Positions 1 to 7,680 of a DNA stretch of 64,000 nt are shown here, in pieces (within the stretch, counting starts at the first letter, position 1; every line of letters begins with the position of its first letter). This DNA is from CADEED01 sp020442965 (GTDB taxonomy: Bacteria; Pseudomonadota; Gammaproteobacteria; Steroidobacterales; Steroidobacteraceae): NCBI GenBank assembly GCA_041395525.1, contig JAWLAH010000003.1, positions 124,001-188,000 on the forward strand, written 5' to 3'. The notes under the pieces are model-generated. The model was not told where the DNA came from. It was given only the letters and a program-made list of their open reading frames with translations, and did no database searches. The position numbers were made by a program, and so were the translations under genes.

Positions 1-726
1 GCTGATATCGAGTAGCCGCTCGCTGGGTGTCTTGTTGCTCGTCAGCCAGACCGAGAAGTCACGCACCGCGGGCGCGCTGCCCGCGAACAACATCGCGTAG
101 CTCACGCGGCTGCCCGGCTGGATCAGCTCGGTCGCCGGCAAATCGCCGGCGTTGATCAGGATCGAGGGCGCCAGTTCGGCGAAGGTCGCTCCCTGGTCGG
201 GCCGCGTGATCAGCACGCGCGTCACCTTGAAGCGCGCAGCGCCGATCGACAGCTCCGCACCGACCTGAGCGCCGATCGATGCTAACAGCTTGGATTCTGG
301 CCAGACCTCCCCGGGCGCTGGAATATCGGTCGCCACGCTGGCAGCACCGAACGCCACGTCGGCAACCATCACGCGTCCACGAAGTGGGTAGCCGGGCGTC
401 ACCGCACGCAGATTCGACAGCTGGCTCTCATCGCCATTGAAGACGACGCTGAGCAACCCGGTGGAATCCGCCACTTGCAGACCACGCCGCCGCGCTTCTT
501 CCGCATACGTCGCCGCGATGGGTCGTGGCGACTCCAGACGCAGGTCGGCCGCGAGCACTTCGTTCGCCTGCAAATCGACCGCGGCGCCGATGCGCGCAAC
601 CAGAAAACCGACGCCCGTCAAAGCCGCCACCGCGACCGTCAGTGCCAGCAGTACGATGCTGAGCTCGCCCGAGTGCCATTCTCGCACGAGCGTTCTGAGC
701 GCGAGCGGCACTGCACGGCGGATCAT
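1..726 (-). CDS. ybbP: ABC transporter permease YbbP, N-terminal part (cut by window edge)
   Basis: Minus-strand frame starting at ATG 724-726, overlapping the ybbA stop by ATGA, and still open at base 1; 242 residues are visible. A short N-terminal stretch with several Arg residues is followed by a hydrophobic segment at about residues 21-44, then a large extracytoplasmic region. This is the layout of FtsX-like permeases of the YbbP type (E. coli YbbP is about 800 residues), which have a long periplasmic domain after the first membrane helix. The order ybbP-ybbA opposite tesA is the same as in E. coli and is the main basis of the name. The substrate of YbbAP is not firmly established; export of lipophilic or toxic compounds is usually assumed. 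Confidence 0.85.
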   Translation of the reverse strand, partial: MIRRAVPLALRTLVREWHSGELSIVLLALTVAVAALTGVGFLVARIGAAVDLQANEVLAADLRLESPRPIAATYAEEARRRGLQVADSTGLLSVVFNGDESQLSNLRAVTPGYPLRGRVMVADVAFGAASVATDIPAPGEVWPESKLLASIGAQVGAELSIGAARFKVTRVLITRPDQGATFAELAPSILINAGDLPATELIQPGSRVSYAMLFAGSAPAVRDFSVWLTSNKTPSERLLDIS

Positions 727-1412
727 GCAACGGCCTGCTCGGGCAGTAGTTCGCCGCCCGACAACTCGAGAATCCGCGAGCAACGCCGCGCAAGGCTGCG
801 GTCGTGGGTGACCAGCATCAATGTCGTATGGGAGTTGGCGTTCAACTCGAACAACAGCGACACCACTTTCTCACCCGTCACGGTATCGAGATTACCGGTT
901 GGCTCGTCCGCAAATAGCACGGCCGGCTGGGTGACGAACGCGCGCGCGATAGCAACTCGTTGCTGTTCACCACCCGATAGCTGACGGGGGTAGTGACCAA
1001 CGCGCTGCGCAAGACCGACACGTTCGCAGGTCTGCAACGCAGTGCGGCGCGCATCGGTACGTCCCGCTAACTCAAGCGGTAGCATCACGTTTTCGAGCGC
1101 GGTCAATGACTGCACCAGATGAAACGACTGAAACACGAAGCCCACCTGCTCGGCCCGAAGGCGCGCCCGGCCATCCTCATCGAGTGCGGTCAGATCGACG
1201 CCGGCGAGCAGGACTCGTCCGGATGTCGGCGCATCGAGGCCGGCCAGTAGCGCCAGCAGCGTGGATTTGCCAGCGCCAGAAGCGCCGACGACGGCAACCG
1301 ATTGCCCCGCAGCGATCTCAAAAGAGACATTGCGCAAAATCGTCAACGGCCCTTCCGGGCTGGTAACCTGTTTGGTGAGATTTTCGGCTTTGAGAACGAT
1401 GTCTAACGTCAT
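723..1412 (-). CDS. ybbA: ABC transporter ATP-binding protein YbbA
   Basis: A 229-residue LolD/MacB-type ATPase. Walker A is GASGAGKST near residue 45, the ABC signature LSGGEQQR is in the second half, and Walker B is followed by DEPTGNLD. The start was set at ATG 1410-1412 because the protein then begins MTLDIVLKAENL and matches the usual length of 228; an earlier GTG would add about 32 unlikely residues. It overlaps ybbP by 4 bases and must energise that permease. Its start codon overlaps the tesA start codon on the other strand (shared CATG at 1410-1413), so neither gene has an upstream intergenic region and each promoter must lie inside the other gene. Confidence 0.92.
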   Translation of the reverse strand: MTLDIVLKAENLTKQVTSPEGPLTILRNVSFEIAAGQSVAVVGASGAGKSTLLALLAGLDAPTSGRVLLAGVDLTALDEDGRARLRAEQVGFVFQSFHLVQSLTALENVMLPLELAGRTDARRTALQTCERVGLAQRVGHYPRQLSGGEQQRVAIARAFVTQPAVLFADEPTGNLDTVTGEKVVSLLFELNANSHTTLMLVTHDRSLARRCSRILELSGGELLPEQAVA

Positions 1413-2079
1413 GCAATTTCCGGCGCGGGTTTTGTCGATCGCACTCGCCCTCTGTCTGACCTGGATCGGCAGCACGCTGGCCGAGGGCGCTGACACTACT
1501 GTCCGCACCGGCGTACCGGTAAGCGTACCGACAATACTGGTGATGGGCGACAGCTTGAGTGCGGGCTACGGTATCAATGTTGAGCAGGGCTGGGTGACAT
1601 TGCTGCAGCAACGCCTTCGCGAACAAGGTTACGGGTACCGCGTCATCAATGCCAGCGTCAGCGGCGAGACGACAGGCGGCGCGGCCACACGACTGCCGCG
1701 CGCGCTTGCCCTGCACAAACCTGCAATCGTGATCATCGAGTTAGGCGGAAACGACGCGCTGCGTGGTCTGCCGCTACGCACCAGTCGGGCGAATCTCATC
1801 AACATGGTGGAGAAATCGCAACAGGCCGGCGCACGCGTACTGCTGATCGGCATGAAGATCCCACCCAACTACGGCCCACGCTATTCTGAGGACTTTGAGT
1901 CCCTGTTCACGAACATCGCCAAACAGTACAAGCTGCCACTGCTGCCATTCTTTCTCGAGTCTATCGCGCTCGATACCGCCCGTATGCAGGCCGACGGCAT
2001 GCATCCCAATGCGGCGGCGCAGCCGCAATTGCTCGATAATCTCTGGCCCAAACTCAAACCGCTCCTGCAACAGCGCTAA
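1411..2079 (+). CDS. tesA: Periplasmic acyl-CoA thioesterase I / lysophospholipase TesA (SGNH hydrolase)
   Basis: 222 residues with a signal peptide (hydrophobic core about residues 8-20, likely cleavage after the Ala-rich part near 24). SGNH family blocks are all present: GDSLSAGYG with nucleophile Ser48, the Gly of VSGETTGG near 85, GGND at 112-115, and DGMHP with Asp195 and His198. Hydrolyses acyl thioesters and lysophospholipids in the periplasm. An in-frame ATG at 1399 is an alternative start; 1411 was chosen as it gives a compact signal peptide. Only 11 bases separate it from the fadD gene, so the two are probably co-transcribed: release of acyl chains followed by their activation. Confidence 0.9.
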   Translation: MQFPARVLSIALALCLTWIGSTLAEGADTTVRTGVPVSVPTILVMGDSLSAGYGINVEQGWVTLLQQRLREQGYGYRVINASVSGETTGGAATRLPRALALHKPAIVIIELGGNDALRGLPLRTSRANLINMVEKSQQAGARVLLIGMKIPPNYGPRYSEDFESLFTNIAKQYKLPLLPFFLESIALDTARMQADGMHPNAAAQPQLLDNLWPKLKPLLQQR

Positions 2080-2090
2080 AAAGGTCCGCC

Positions 2091-3704
2091 GTGGAAAAAT
2101 TCTGGCTCAAGTCTTATCCCGCAGGTGTACGCCCAGAAATCGACTTGAGCGAATACCGTTCGCTCACACACCTGATCGAAAGTTCCCTGGTCGAACACGC
2201 CGATCAAGTGGCTTACGTACAGATGGGCAAGACTCTGACGTTCCGTGAACTTGACCGCTATTCGGCGGCATTCGCCGCCTGGCTGCAGCAGAGCGCCGGC
2301 ATTGCCAGGGGCGATCGGGTCGCGGTCATGATGCCGAACATTCTGCAATACCCGATCGCGGTATGCGGCATTTTGCGTGCCGGCGGCGTGGTCGTGAATA
2401 CCAACCCGCTCTACACGACACACGAGCTCGAACACCAGCTCAAGGACTCCGGCGCAACCGCTATCGTCATACTCGAGAACTTTGCCCACGTGCTGCAGGC
2501 GGTGATCGCGCACACTGCCATCGAGCACGTCCTGACAACGAGTGTCGGCGGCATGCTCGCCTGGCCCAAGGGCGCGATCGTGAATTTTGTCCTGCGCACC
2601 GTACGCAAGCAGGTGCCGCCCTACCAACTGGATGGTGCGCGCGAATTTCGGGATATTTTGCAGGCGTCGGCTGCTGCTCGGCCACAACCGATTCCACTCA
2701 CACACGACGATCTGGCCTTTCTGCAGTACACCGGCGGCACCACCGGCGTCGCCAAGGGCGCCATGCTGAGTCACGGCAATATGGTTGCGAATGTGCTGCA
2801 AGCGAACGAGTGGATCGAATCGAGCTTCCTGGCCGGGCGCGGCACCTTGATCACCGCTTTACCGCTCTATCACATATTTGGGCTAACCGCTAACTGCCTG
2901 CTGTTCCTGCGCCTCGGTTGGCGCAATATCCTGATAGTCAATCCGCGGGACTTTGGGGCGTTCGTCAGGGAACTGAAGCGCTATCCATTTCAGTTCATCA
3001 CCGGGGTCAACACGCTGTTCAACGCCCTGCTGAACACAGCGGGCTTCGCCGCAGTCGATTTCAGTGCTTTGCGCGTCACCTTGGGTGGCGGCATGGCGGT
3101 ACAGGAATCGGTCGCCAAGCGCTGGAAGAAAGTCACCGGTGTCATCCTCACCCAGGCGTGGGGGCTCACAGAGACCGCACCGGCGGCGTGCATCAATATC
3201 CCGAGCGTCGACTTCAATGGCTCTATTGGACTGCCTATCTCGTCGACCGAAATCTCGATTCGGGACGATTCAGGTGTGGCACTCGGCGTGGGTCAATCCG
3301 GCGAAATCTGCGTGCGCGGCCCGCAAGTCATGGTGGGCTATTGGAATCGTCCCGACGAAACTGCGAAGGTGATGCTGGCGGGCGGTTGGCTCAAGACGGG
3401 CGATATCGGACGCTTCGATACAGCGGGCTACGTGTACCTCGAGGATCGCAAGAAGGACATGATTCTGGTGTCCGGTTTCAACGTCTATCCAAACGAGGTG
3501 GAGAACGTCGTCGCAGCGCACCCCGGTGTGTTGGAAGTCGCGGCAATCGCACAACCAGACGAACGGTCGGGGAAGTTGTTGCACTCTTTCGTGCGCAAGG
3601 ATCCCTCGCTGACCGAGGCGGACGTGATCAGCGTGCCGCGAGTCGCTAACAGGTTACAAAGTTCCAAAGCACGTCTATTTTCGCGATCAGCTACCGAAGA
3701 GTAA
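2091..3704 (+). CDS. fadD: Long-chain acyl-CoA synthetase FadD, reading frame broken near the 3' end
   Basis: GTG start with AAAAAGG six bases upstream. The adenylate-forming motifs are clear: TGGTTGVAKGA near residue 214, the LTETAP motif near 358, TGDIG near 435 and DRKKDMI with VYPNEVE further on. It would activate fatty acids to acyl-CoA for beta-oxidation or phospholipid use. The frame as it stands ends at 3704 with a 24-residue tail unrelated to the family. The true end, ending in PKSNVGKILRRAL, lies in another frame from 3634 to 3756. The break at about 3632-3634 looks like a 2-base loss (or 1-base gain). The protein as encoded lacks the A10 catalytic lysine, so it should be inactive unless this is a sequencing error. 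One residue is missing at the junction compared with E. coli FadD. Confidence 0.85.
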   Translation: MEKFWLKSYPAGVRPEIDLSEYRSLTHLIESSLVEHADQVAYVQMGKTLTFRELDRYSAAFAAWLQQSAGIARGDRVAVMMPNILQYPIAVCGILRAGGVVVNTNPLYTTHELEHQLKDSGATAIVILENFAHVLQAVIAHTAIEHVLTTSVGGMLAWPKGAIVNFVLRTVRKQVPPYQLDGAREFRDILQASAAARPQPIPLTHDDLAFLQYTGGTTGVAKGAMLSHGNMVANVLQANEWIESSFLAGRGTLITALPLYHIFGLTANCLLFLRLGWRNILIVNPRDFGAFVRELKRYPFQFITGVNTLFNALLNTAGFAAVDFSALRVTLGGGMAVQESVAKRWKKVTGVILTQAWGLTETAPAACINIPSVDFNGSIGLPISSTEISIRDDSGVALGVGQSGEICVRGPQVMVGYWNRPDETAKVMLAGGWLKTGDIGRFDTAGYVYLEDRKKDMILVSGFNVYPNEVENVVAAHPGVLEVAAIAQPDERSGKLLHSFVRKDPSLTEADVISVPRVANRLQSSKARLFSRSATEE

Positions 3705-3756
3705 CGTTGGCAAAATTCTGCGTCGTGCGCTCAGAGATCAGCTGCCCAAGCACTAA
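3634..3756 (+). pseudogene. fadD: Displaced C-terminal end of fadD (different frame)
   Basis: Forty codons read C R E S L T G Y K V P K H V ... N V G K I L R R A L, the canonical FadD C-terminus, one frame away from the upstream gene. The A10-motif lysine codon is 3712-3714. The stop TAA at 3754-3756 interlocks with the TAG stop (3753-3755, minus strand) of the convergent gene. That tight fit indicates that 3756 is the ancestral end of fadD. Confidence 0.8.
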
Positions 3757-4598
3757 CTACTAGCAGGCCGGGTCTTGCGCAGCTTGGGCGGGCTGGACCC
3801 CGCGACAGCAACCCCGACGATCAATTCACCGGGTGCGCGCTTGCCGCCCGCGATCTTGTCGAAGCCATCGAGCAGCGTGCTGGTGCGGTCCAGAATACGT
3901 CCGAGCGCGGAAAAGAGCGCCCGCTCGGTCGTGAATCCGAGCGCCGTCACGGACTTGGTTGAGGTGATAGGTTCGCCCGGATGAGGATCGATCACCTGCG
4001 GCGCGACAGCGCGCAACCAGGGGAGCGTCGTTTCGACCGCCTGCACAGCGCGCAGCAAACTGTCGCGATTGGCATTCGACAACCGGAGTCGACCGTCAGC
4101 GGATTTTTCCGCCAGACCACTGCGTAACAACTCGGCCTGCATCGCGCGCGGCGGAATATCGCCGCCGTGACGCCGCACCAGTTCATCGAACAGCGGCCCT
4201 TTGGTGGCATTGGCTACCTGACGTGGCGTGGTCTTCAGGACCAGGCTGTGGCCGGCGAACGGTTTCTTGGTGCGCCAGGCGAGCGCGAGTCGCGCTGCAC
4301 GGCTCGCGTGGCGCGGCGAATGGTTGGCAAGCGAATCCGTGCGCAGCAACTCGCCAACCTCGGCGCGCGTAAGTCCGGTAGAAGCCGCGATCATCGAACG
4401 GTTCACGCGCGCGCCCTGACGCAGCAGGACTTCTTTGGCAGCCGCGACGAACGCATGCTTGGCGTGCCGTTCAAATGCGCCGAAGCCGTAGCCGGCCGAC
4501 ACGAGCAACCGGGCAATCTCCACCAATGCATCGCGTGTCGCCGCGTCGAGAGCGGCTTCGAGCGCGGCAGTTGAGCGCGGCCGTGTTCGCGGTTTCAT
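3753..4598 (-). CDS. DUF6502-like protein with helix-turn-helix segment
   Basis: 281 residues, no signal peptide or membrane segment. From memory it resembles the DUF6502 family, but this was not searched. Residues about 60-85 (RVNRSMIAASTGLTRAEV) look like a helix-turn-helix, so a DNA-binding role is possible. The C-terminal half has no motif I recognise; the tail is rich in Pro, Lys and Arg. Its ATG overlaps the dgt stop by four bases (ATGA), so it is translated as the last member of the aroK-aroB-dgt chain. It converges on fadD with interlocked stop codons. Function unknown. Confidence 0.75.
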   Translation of the reverse strand: MKPRTRPRSTAALEAALDAATRDALVEIARLLVSAGYGFGAFERHAKHAFVAAAKEVLLRQGARVNRSMIAASTGLTRAEVGELLRTDSLANHSPRHASRAARLALAWRTKKPFAGHSLVLKTTPRQVANATKGPLFDELVRRHGGDIPPRAMQAELLRSGLAEKSADGRLRLSNANRDSLLRAVQAVETTLPWLRAVAPQVIDPHPGEPITSTKSVTALGFTTERALFSALGRILDRTSTLLDGFDKIAGGKRAPGELIVGVAVAGSSPPKLRKTRPASS

Positions 4599-5764
4599 CG
4601 GCCGCTCGCCCGATTCACGCTGACGCGCTCGTGCTCGAGAAACGCGAATCGATCTGTCATGCCGGCTACGTAGTCGGCCACCACGCGCGCGCGCCCCGCA
4701 ATGCCACGCTCGGACTCGGCGCGAGCCGCGGCGTCACGATGCTCCGGCGGCAGCAGCGAGCCCTCCTCCAGCAACGCGGCAAAGAGATCGCTGACAACCT
4801 GTTGGGCACGCTGCGTCATCTCGGCGACTTGCGCATGTCGGTATAGCGTCCGATGCAAGAATCGTTTCAACTCGAGATGTTCGGCAAGCATCGACGCGCC
4901 CAATGCGACGAGCGGCTGGCGATGTTTACGGACGGCCTCGATGTCGGATACTCCCGCGGCTCTGATCCGCTGCTCGGAATTCTGCACAAGATCGATCACG
5001 AGCGCGTTTATCATGCGACGAATCGTCTCGTGCAACTGCCGGCGTGGCGATGTATGCGGGTAGCGCGTCACAACCTCGGCATGGAAGCGCTCGAACAACC
5101 CTACAGTGCGCAATTCCGCCACGTCGATCAGACCGGCACGCACACCATCGTCGACGTCGTGGTTGTTGTACGCGATCGCATCGGCGAGATTGGCGAGCTG
5201 CGCCTCGAGGCCAGGCTGCTCGTTACGCAGAAATCTCGCGCCCATCTCTCCTAACAGCCTGGCGTTTGCCGGCGAACAGTGCTTGAGGATGCCCTCGCGG
5301 CATTCAAATGTGAGATTGAGTCCCTGGAACTCGGCGTAGCGTTCCTCCAGCTCATCCACCACCCGCAGCGACTGCAAGTTGTGTTCAAAGCCGCCATAGT
5401 CCCGCATGCAGAGGTTCAGCGCGTCCTGGCCCGCGTGACCAAACGGTGTATGGCCGAGATCGTGCGCAAGACAGATGGCTTCTGTGAGCGTCTCGTTGAG
5501 GCGCAGCGCGCGCGCGACGGTGCGCGCGATCTGCGCGACCTCGAGCGAGTGTGTGACGCGCGTGCGATATAGATCGCCCTCGTGATTCACGAACACCTGT
5601 GTCTTGTAAGTGAGCCGCCGAAAGGCGTTGCAGTGCACGATTCGATCGCGATCGCGCTGGAATTCCGTGCGGTAGGCCGGCGGCGGCTCGGGATAGCGTC
5701 GTCCTCGTGTCAGCGCCGGATTGGCCGCATAGGCCGCCAGCCCCACATCGACCGGATCTGTCAT
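4595..5764 (-). CDS. dgt: Deoxyguanosinetriphosphate triphosphohydrolase-like protein (HD domain)
   Basis: 389 residues, the usual size of the shorter class of bacterial dNTP triphosphohydrolases. The N-terminus has the family pattern RDRDRIVHCNAFRRL, followed by metal-binding His72 and the HD pair His101-Asp102 in AHDLGHTPFGH; a further NHDVDDG with the last Asp of the H-HD-D set follows near residue 200. It converts dNTPs to deoxynucleosides and tripolyphosphate, trimming nucleotide pools. Overlaps of four bases with aroB upstream and the DUF6502-like gene downstream indicate translational coupling. The aroB-dgt pairing is common in gammaproteobacteria and betaproteobacteria. The exact nucleotide preference cannot be read from the sequence. 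Confidence 0.9.
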   Translation of the reverse strand: MTDPVDVGLAAYAANPALTRGRRYPEPPPAYRTEFQRDRDRIVHCNAFRRLTYKTQVFVNHEGDLYRTRVTHSLEVAQIARTVARALRLNETLTEAICLAHDLGHTPFGHAGQDALNLCMRDYGGFEHNLQSLRVVDELEERYAEFQGLNLTFECREGILKHCSPANARLLGEMGARFLRNEQPGLEAQLANLADAIAYNNHDVDDGVRAGLIDVAELRTVGLFERFHAEVVTRYPHTSPRRQLHETIRRMINALVIDLVQNSEQRIRAAGVSDIEAVRKHRQPLVALGASMLAEHLELKRFLHRTLYRHAQVAEMTQRAQQVVSDLFAALLEEGSLLPPEHRDAAARAESERGIAGRARVVADYVAGMTDRFAFLEHERVSVNRASGR

Positions 5765-6858
5765 GCCGCGGTCGCACCCAGCGTGGCATCGAGAGCGGCA
5801 TCCGGATAGTCGCCGGTCACCACCGCGGCGCCGATCGTTCGCAACAGCACCAGGCGTACGCGTCCCGCCGCAACCTTCTTGTCGATCTTCATGAGTGTGC
5901 GCAGCTCAGCCGCTCGCAGGTTGCCCATGTCGGTCGGCAGCCCCGCACGTCGCAGCAGTTCCGCCAATCGCTCGACTTGCTCTGCGGGGCACCACGCCAT
6001 ACGCGCGGACATTCGTGCCGCCATGAGCATACCGACGGCAACCGCTTCACCGTGCAACCAGGTTTCATAATGAGTCGCCGCTTCGATCGCGTGACCGAAA
6101 GTGTGGCCCAGGTTGAGCAATGCGCGGTCGCCCTGCTCGCGTTCGTCGCGCGTTACGATATCGGCCTTGACCTCGCAGGAGCGCTGGATTGCGTGCGCCA
6201 ACGCCGCAGCGTCGCGCCGCAGCAGTGCATCGATGTTCTGTTCGAGCCAGGCAAAGAACACCGCATCGCAGATCAGGCCATACTTGATCACCTCGGCAAG
6301 CCCAGCGCGGAGCTCCCGATCCGGCAGGGTCGTTAGCGTGTCGGTGTCGGCGATGACTGCCACCGGCTGGTGGAACGCGCCGATCAGGTTCTTGCCGCCG
6401 GGATGATTGACTCCCGTCTTGCCTCCCACCGAGGAATCGACCTGGGCGAGCAGAGTGGTCGGTATCTGCAGGAACGCGACGCCGCGCTGATAGCAAGCTG
6501 CTGCGAAGCCCGCCGTATCGCCGACCACGCCGCCACCGAGCGCGACTACGATCGCGTCGCGACCGAGTCGATTCGCAACCATCACGTCCAGCACACGCGT
6601 CACGGTCGCCAGCGTCTTGTGGGACTCGCCGTCGGCCAGATCGGCGCGCAGCACGCGCCGCGGCGCGAGTACGCGCGCGATCTCACCGGCATAGAGCGGC
6701 GCGACGGTCGAGTTGCTCACCAGCAGTACATCGCGCTGCTTTACCACGCGGTCGAACAGCGATTTATCTGCTAACAAACCACGCCCGATGAAGATCGGAT
6801 AGCTGCGAGCGGCTAATTGGACGGTCAGACTGGCGCTAGTGGTTGGCAATGGCGGCAC
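5761..6858 (-). CDS. aroB: 3-dehydroquinate synthase
   Basis: Second step of the shikimate pathway: DAHP to 3-dehydroquinate, NAD and divalent metal dependent. The NAD-binding segment ALGGGVVGDTAGFAA, the KTGVNHPGGKN loop and the metal-ligand segment LNLGHTFGHAIE are all present. A GTG start at 6858 gives 365 residues, matching the family; longer starts up to 6948 exist but would translate an AT-rich stretch that looks like a promoter. Upstream aroK ends 141 bases away, so aroB may have its own promoter as well as read-through from aroK. The stop overlaps the dgt start. Confidence 0.92.
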   Translation of the reverse strand: MPPLPTTSASLTVQLAARSYPIFIGRGLLADKSLFDRVVKQRDVLLVSNSTVAPLYAGEIARVLAPRRVLRADLADGESHKTLATVTRVLDVMVANRLGRDAIVVALGGGVVGDTAGFAAACYQRGVAFLQIPTTLLAQVDSSVGGKTGVNHPGGKNLIGAFHQPVAVIADTDTLTTLPDRELRAGLAEVIKYGLICDAVFFAWLEQNIDALLRRDAAALAHAIQRSCEVKADIVTRDEREQGDRALLNLGHTFGHAIEAATHYETWLHGEAVAVGMLMAARMSARMAWCPAEQVERLAELLRRAGLPTDMGNLRAAELRTLMKIDKKVAAGRVRLVLLRTIGAAVVTGDYPDAALDATLGATAA

Positions 6859-6999
6859 GTTCCCATCGAAAAAATAATGTCCGCAGTATAAGGTCTGGGC
6901 GCGTGGCGGCAGAGGCGACGTCAGCGGCCGTTTTGAGCGCATCCGCACGGAAAAGAGCGCTCGGGGTCGTCGCGGGTCAGATCAATGCCAGTGCGGCGG

Positions 7000-7521
7000 T
7001 TACAGGCGCTTGAGCACGCCACGGATCTCGGCCACCACCGACTGCACGCGCTTACGGTCGGTGCTGACGCGAAAGTCGGCCAGCGCCTCATACAAGGGCG
7101 CGCGTGCAAGCATCAACTCCTGCAGCTTGGTCGCCGGATCAACGGCATTCAACAACGGTCGATTTCGGCTTTGTCGCACGCGCGCTGCCTGTTCCTCGAC
7201 CGCGGTCTCGAGATAGACGACGAAGCCGCGCTCGGCCAGCAGCTGACGGTTCTCGGGACGCAGCACGGCACCACCACCGGTGGCCAACACGACAGGCGAG
7301 CGCTGCGTCAGCTCGTCCAGAGCCTCGTGTTCACGCTGCCGAAAACCGGCCTCGCCCTCGCGCTCAAAAATGAACGGGATATCGACGCCGGTCCGTGCCT
7401 CGATTTCAGCATCGCTGTCGACGAACGGCATTTTGAGCGAGCGCGCCAGGTACTTGCCGACAGCGGACTTGCCGGAGCCCATTGGCCCTATGAGGAACAC
7501 CCGCTGCGTCGTACTGACCAT
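7000..7521 (-). CDS. aroK: Shikimate kinase
   Basis: 173 residues. P-loop GPMGSGKS at residues 12-19, the shikimate-binding DSD near 36, GGG motif in VVLATGGGAVLR near 80 and the lid arginines in RNRPLL near 120. Phosphorylates shikimate to shikimate 3-phosphate in the cytoplasm. First gene of aroK-aroB-dgt-DUF6502; no damuX or hofQ-type pilQ gene directly abuts it, but the pilMNOPQ cluster lies just upstream, separated by a hairpin at 7625-7655. pil operon followed by aroK-aroB is the classical gammaproteobacterial order. Confidence 0.94.
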   Translation of the reverse strand: MVSTTQRVFLIGPMGSGKSAVGKYLARSLKMPFVDSDAEIEARTGVDIPFIFEREGEAGFRQREHEALDELTQRSPVVLATGGGAVLRPENRQLLAERGFVVYLETAVEEQAARVRQSRNRPLLNAVDPATKLQELMLARAPLYEALADFRVSTDRKRVQSVVAEIRGVLKRL

Positions 7522-7624
7522 GCTGGAAGCATAAACCCCGGAGACACGCTCGGCGAAGAACCGCTGGCGCCTACCACCCCCGATCTTGCCGGGAATGCAG
7601 CGTGCATTGGCTCTGAGAAGGCAA

Positions 7625-7655
7625 AAGGCCGCCCCCGTTGTGCAGGGGCGGCCTT
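7625..7655 (-). terminator. Intrinsic terminator at the end of the pil/Ig-lipoprotein operon
   Basis: Arms AAGGCCGCCCC (7625-7635) and GGGGCGGCCTT (7645-7655) form a perfect 11-bp stem with a 9-base loop. On the minus strand the stem is followed by TTTT, completing a Rho-independent terminator 26 bases after the stop codon at 7681. It isolates the pil transcript from aroK-aroB. Confidence 0.8.
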
Positions 7656-7680
7656 GAGAATGCCGAATTACAATTGGTAA

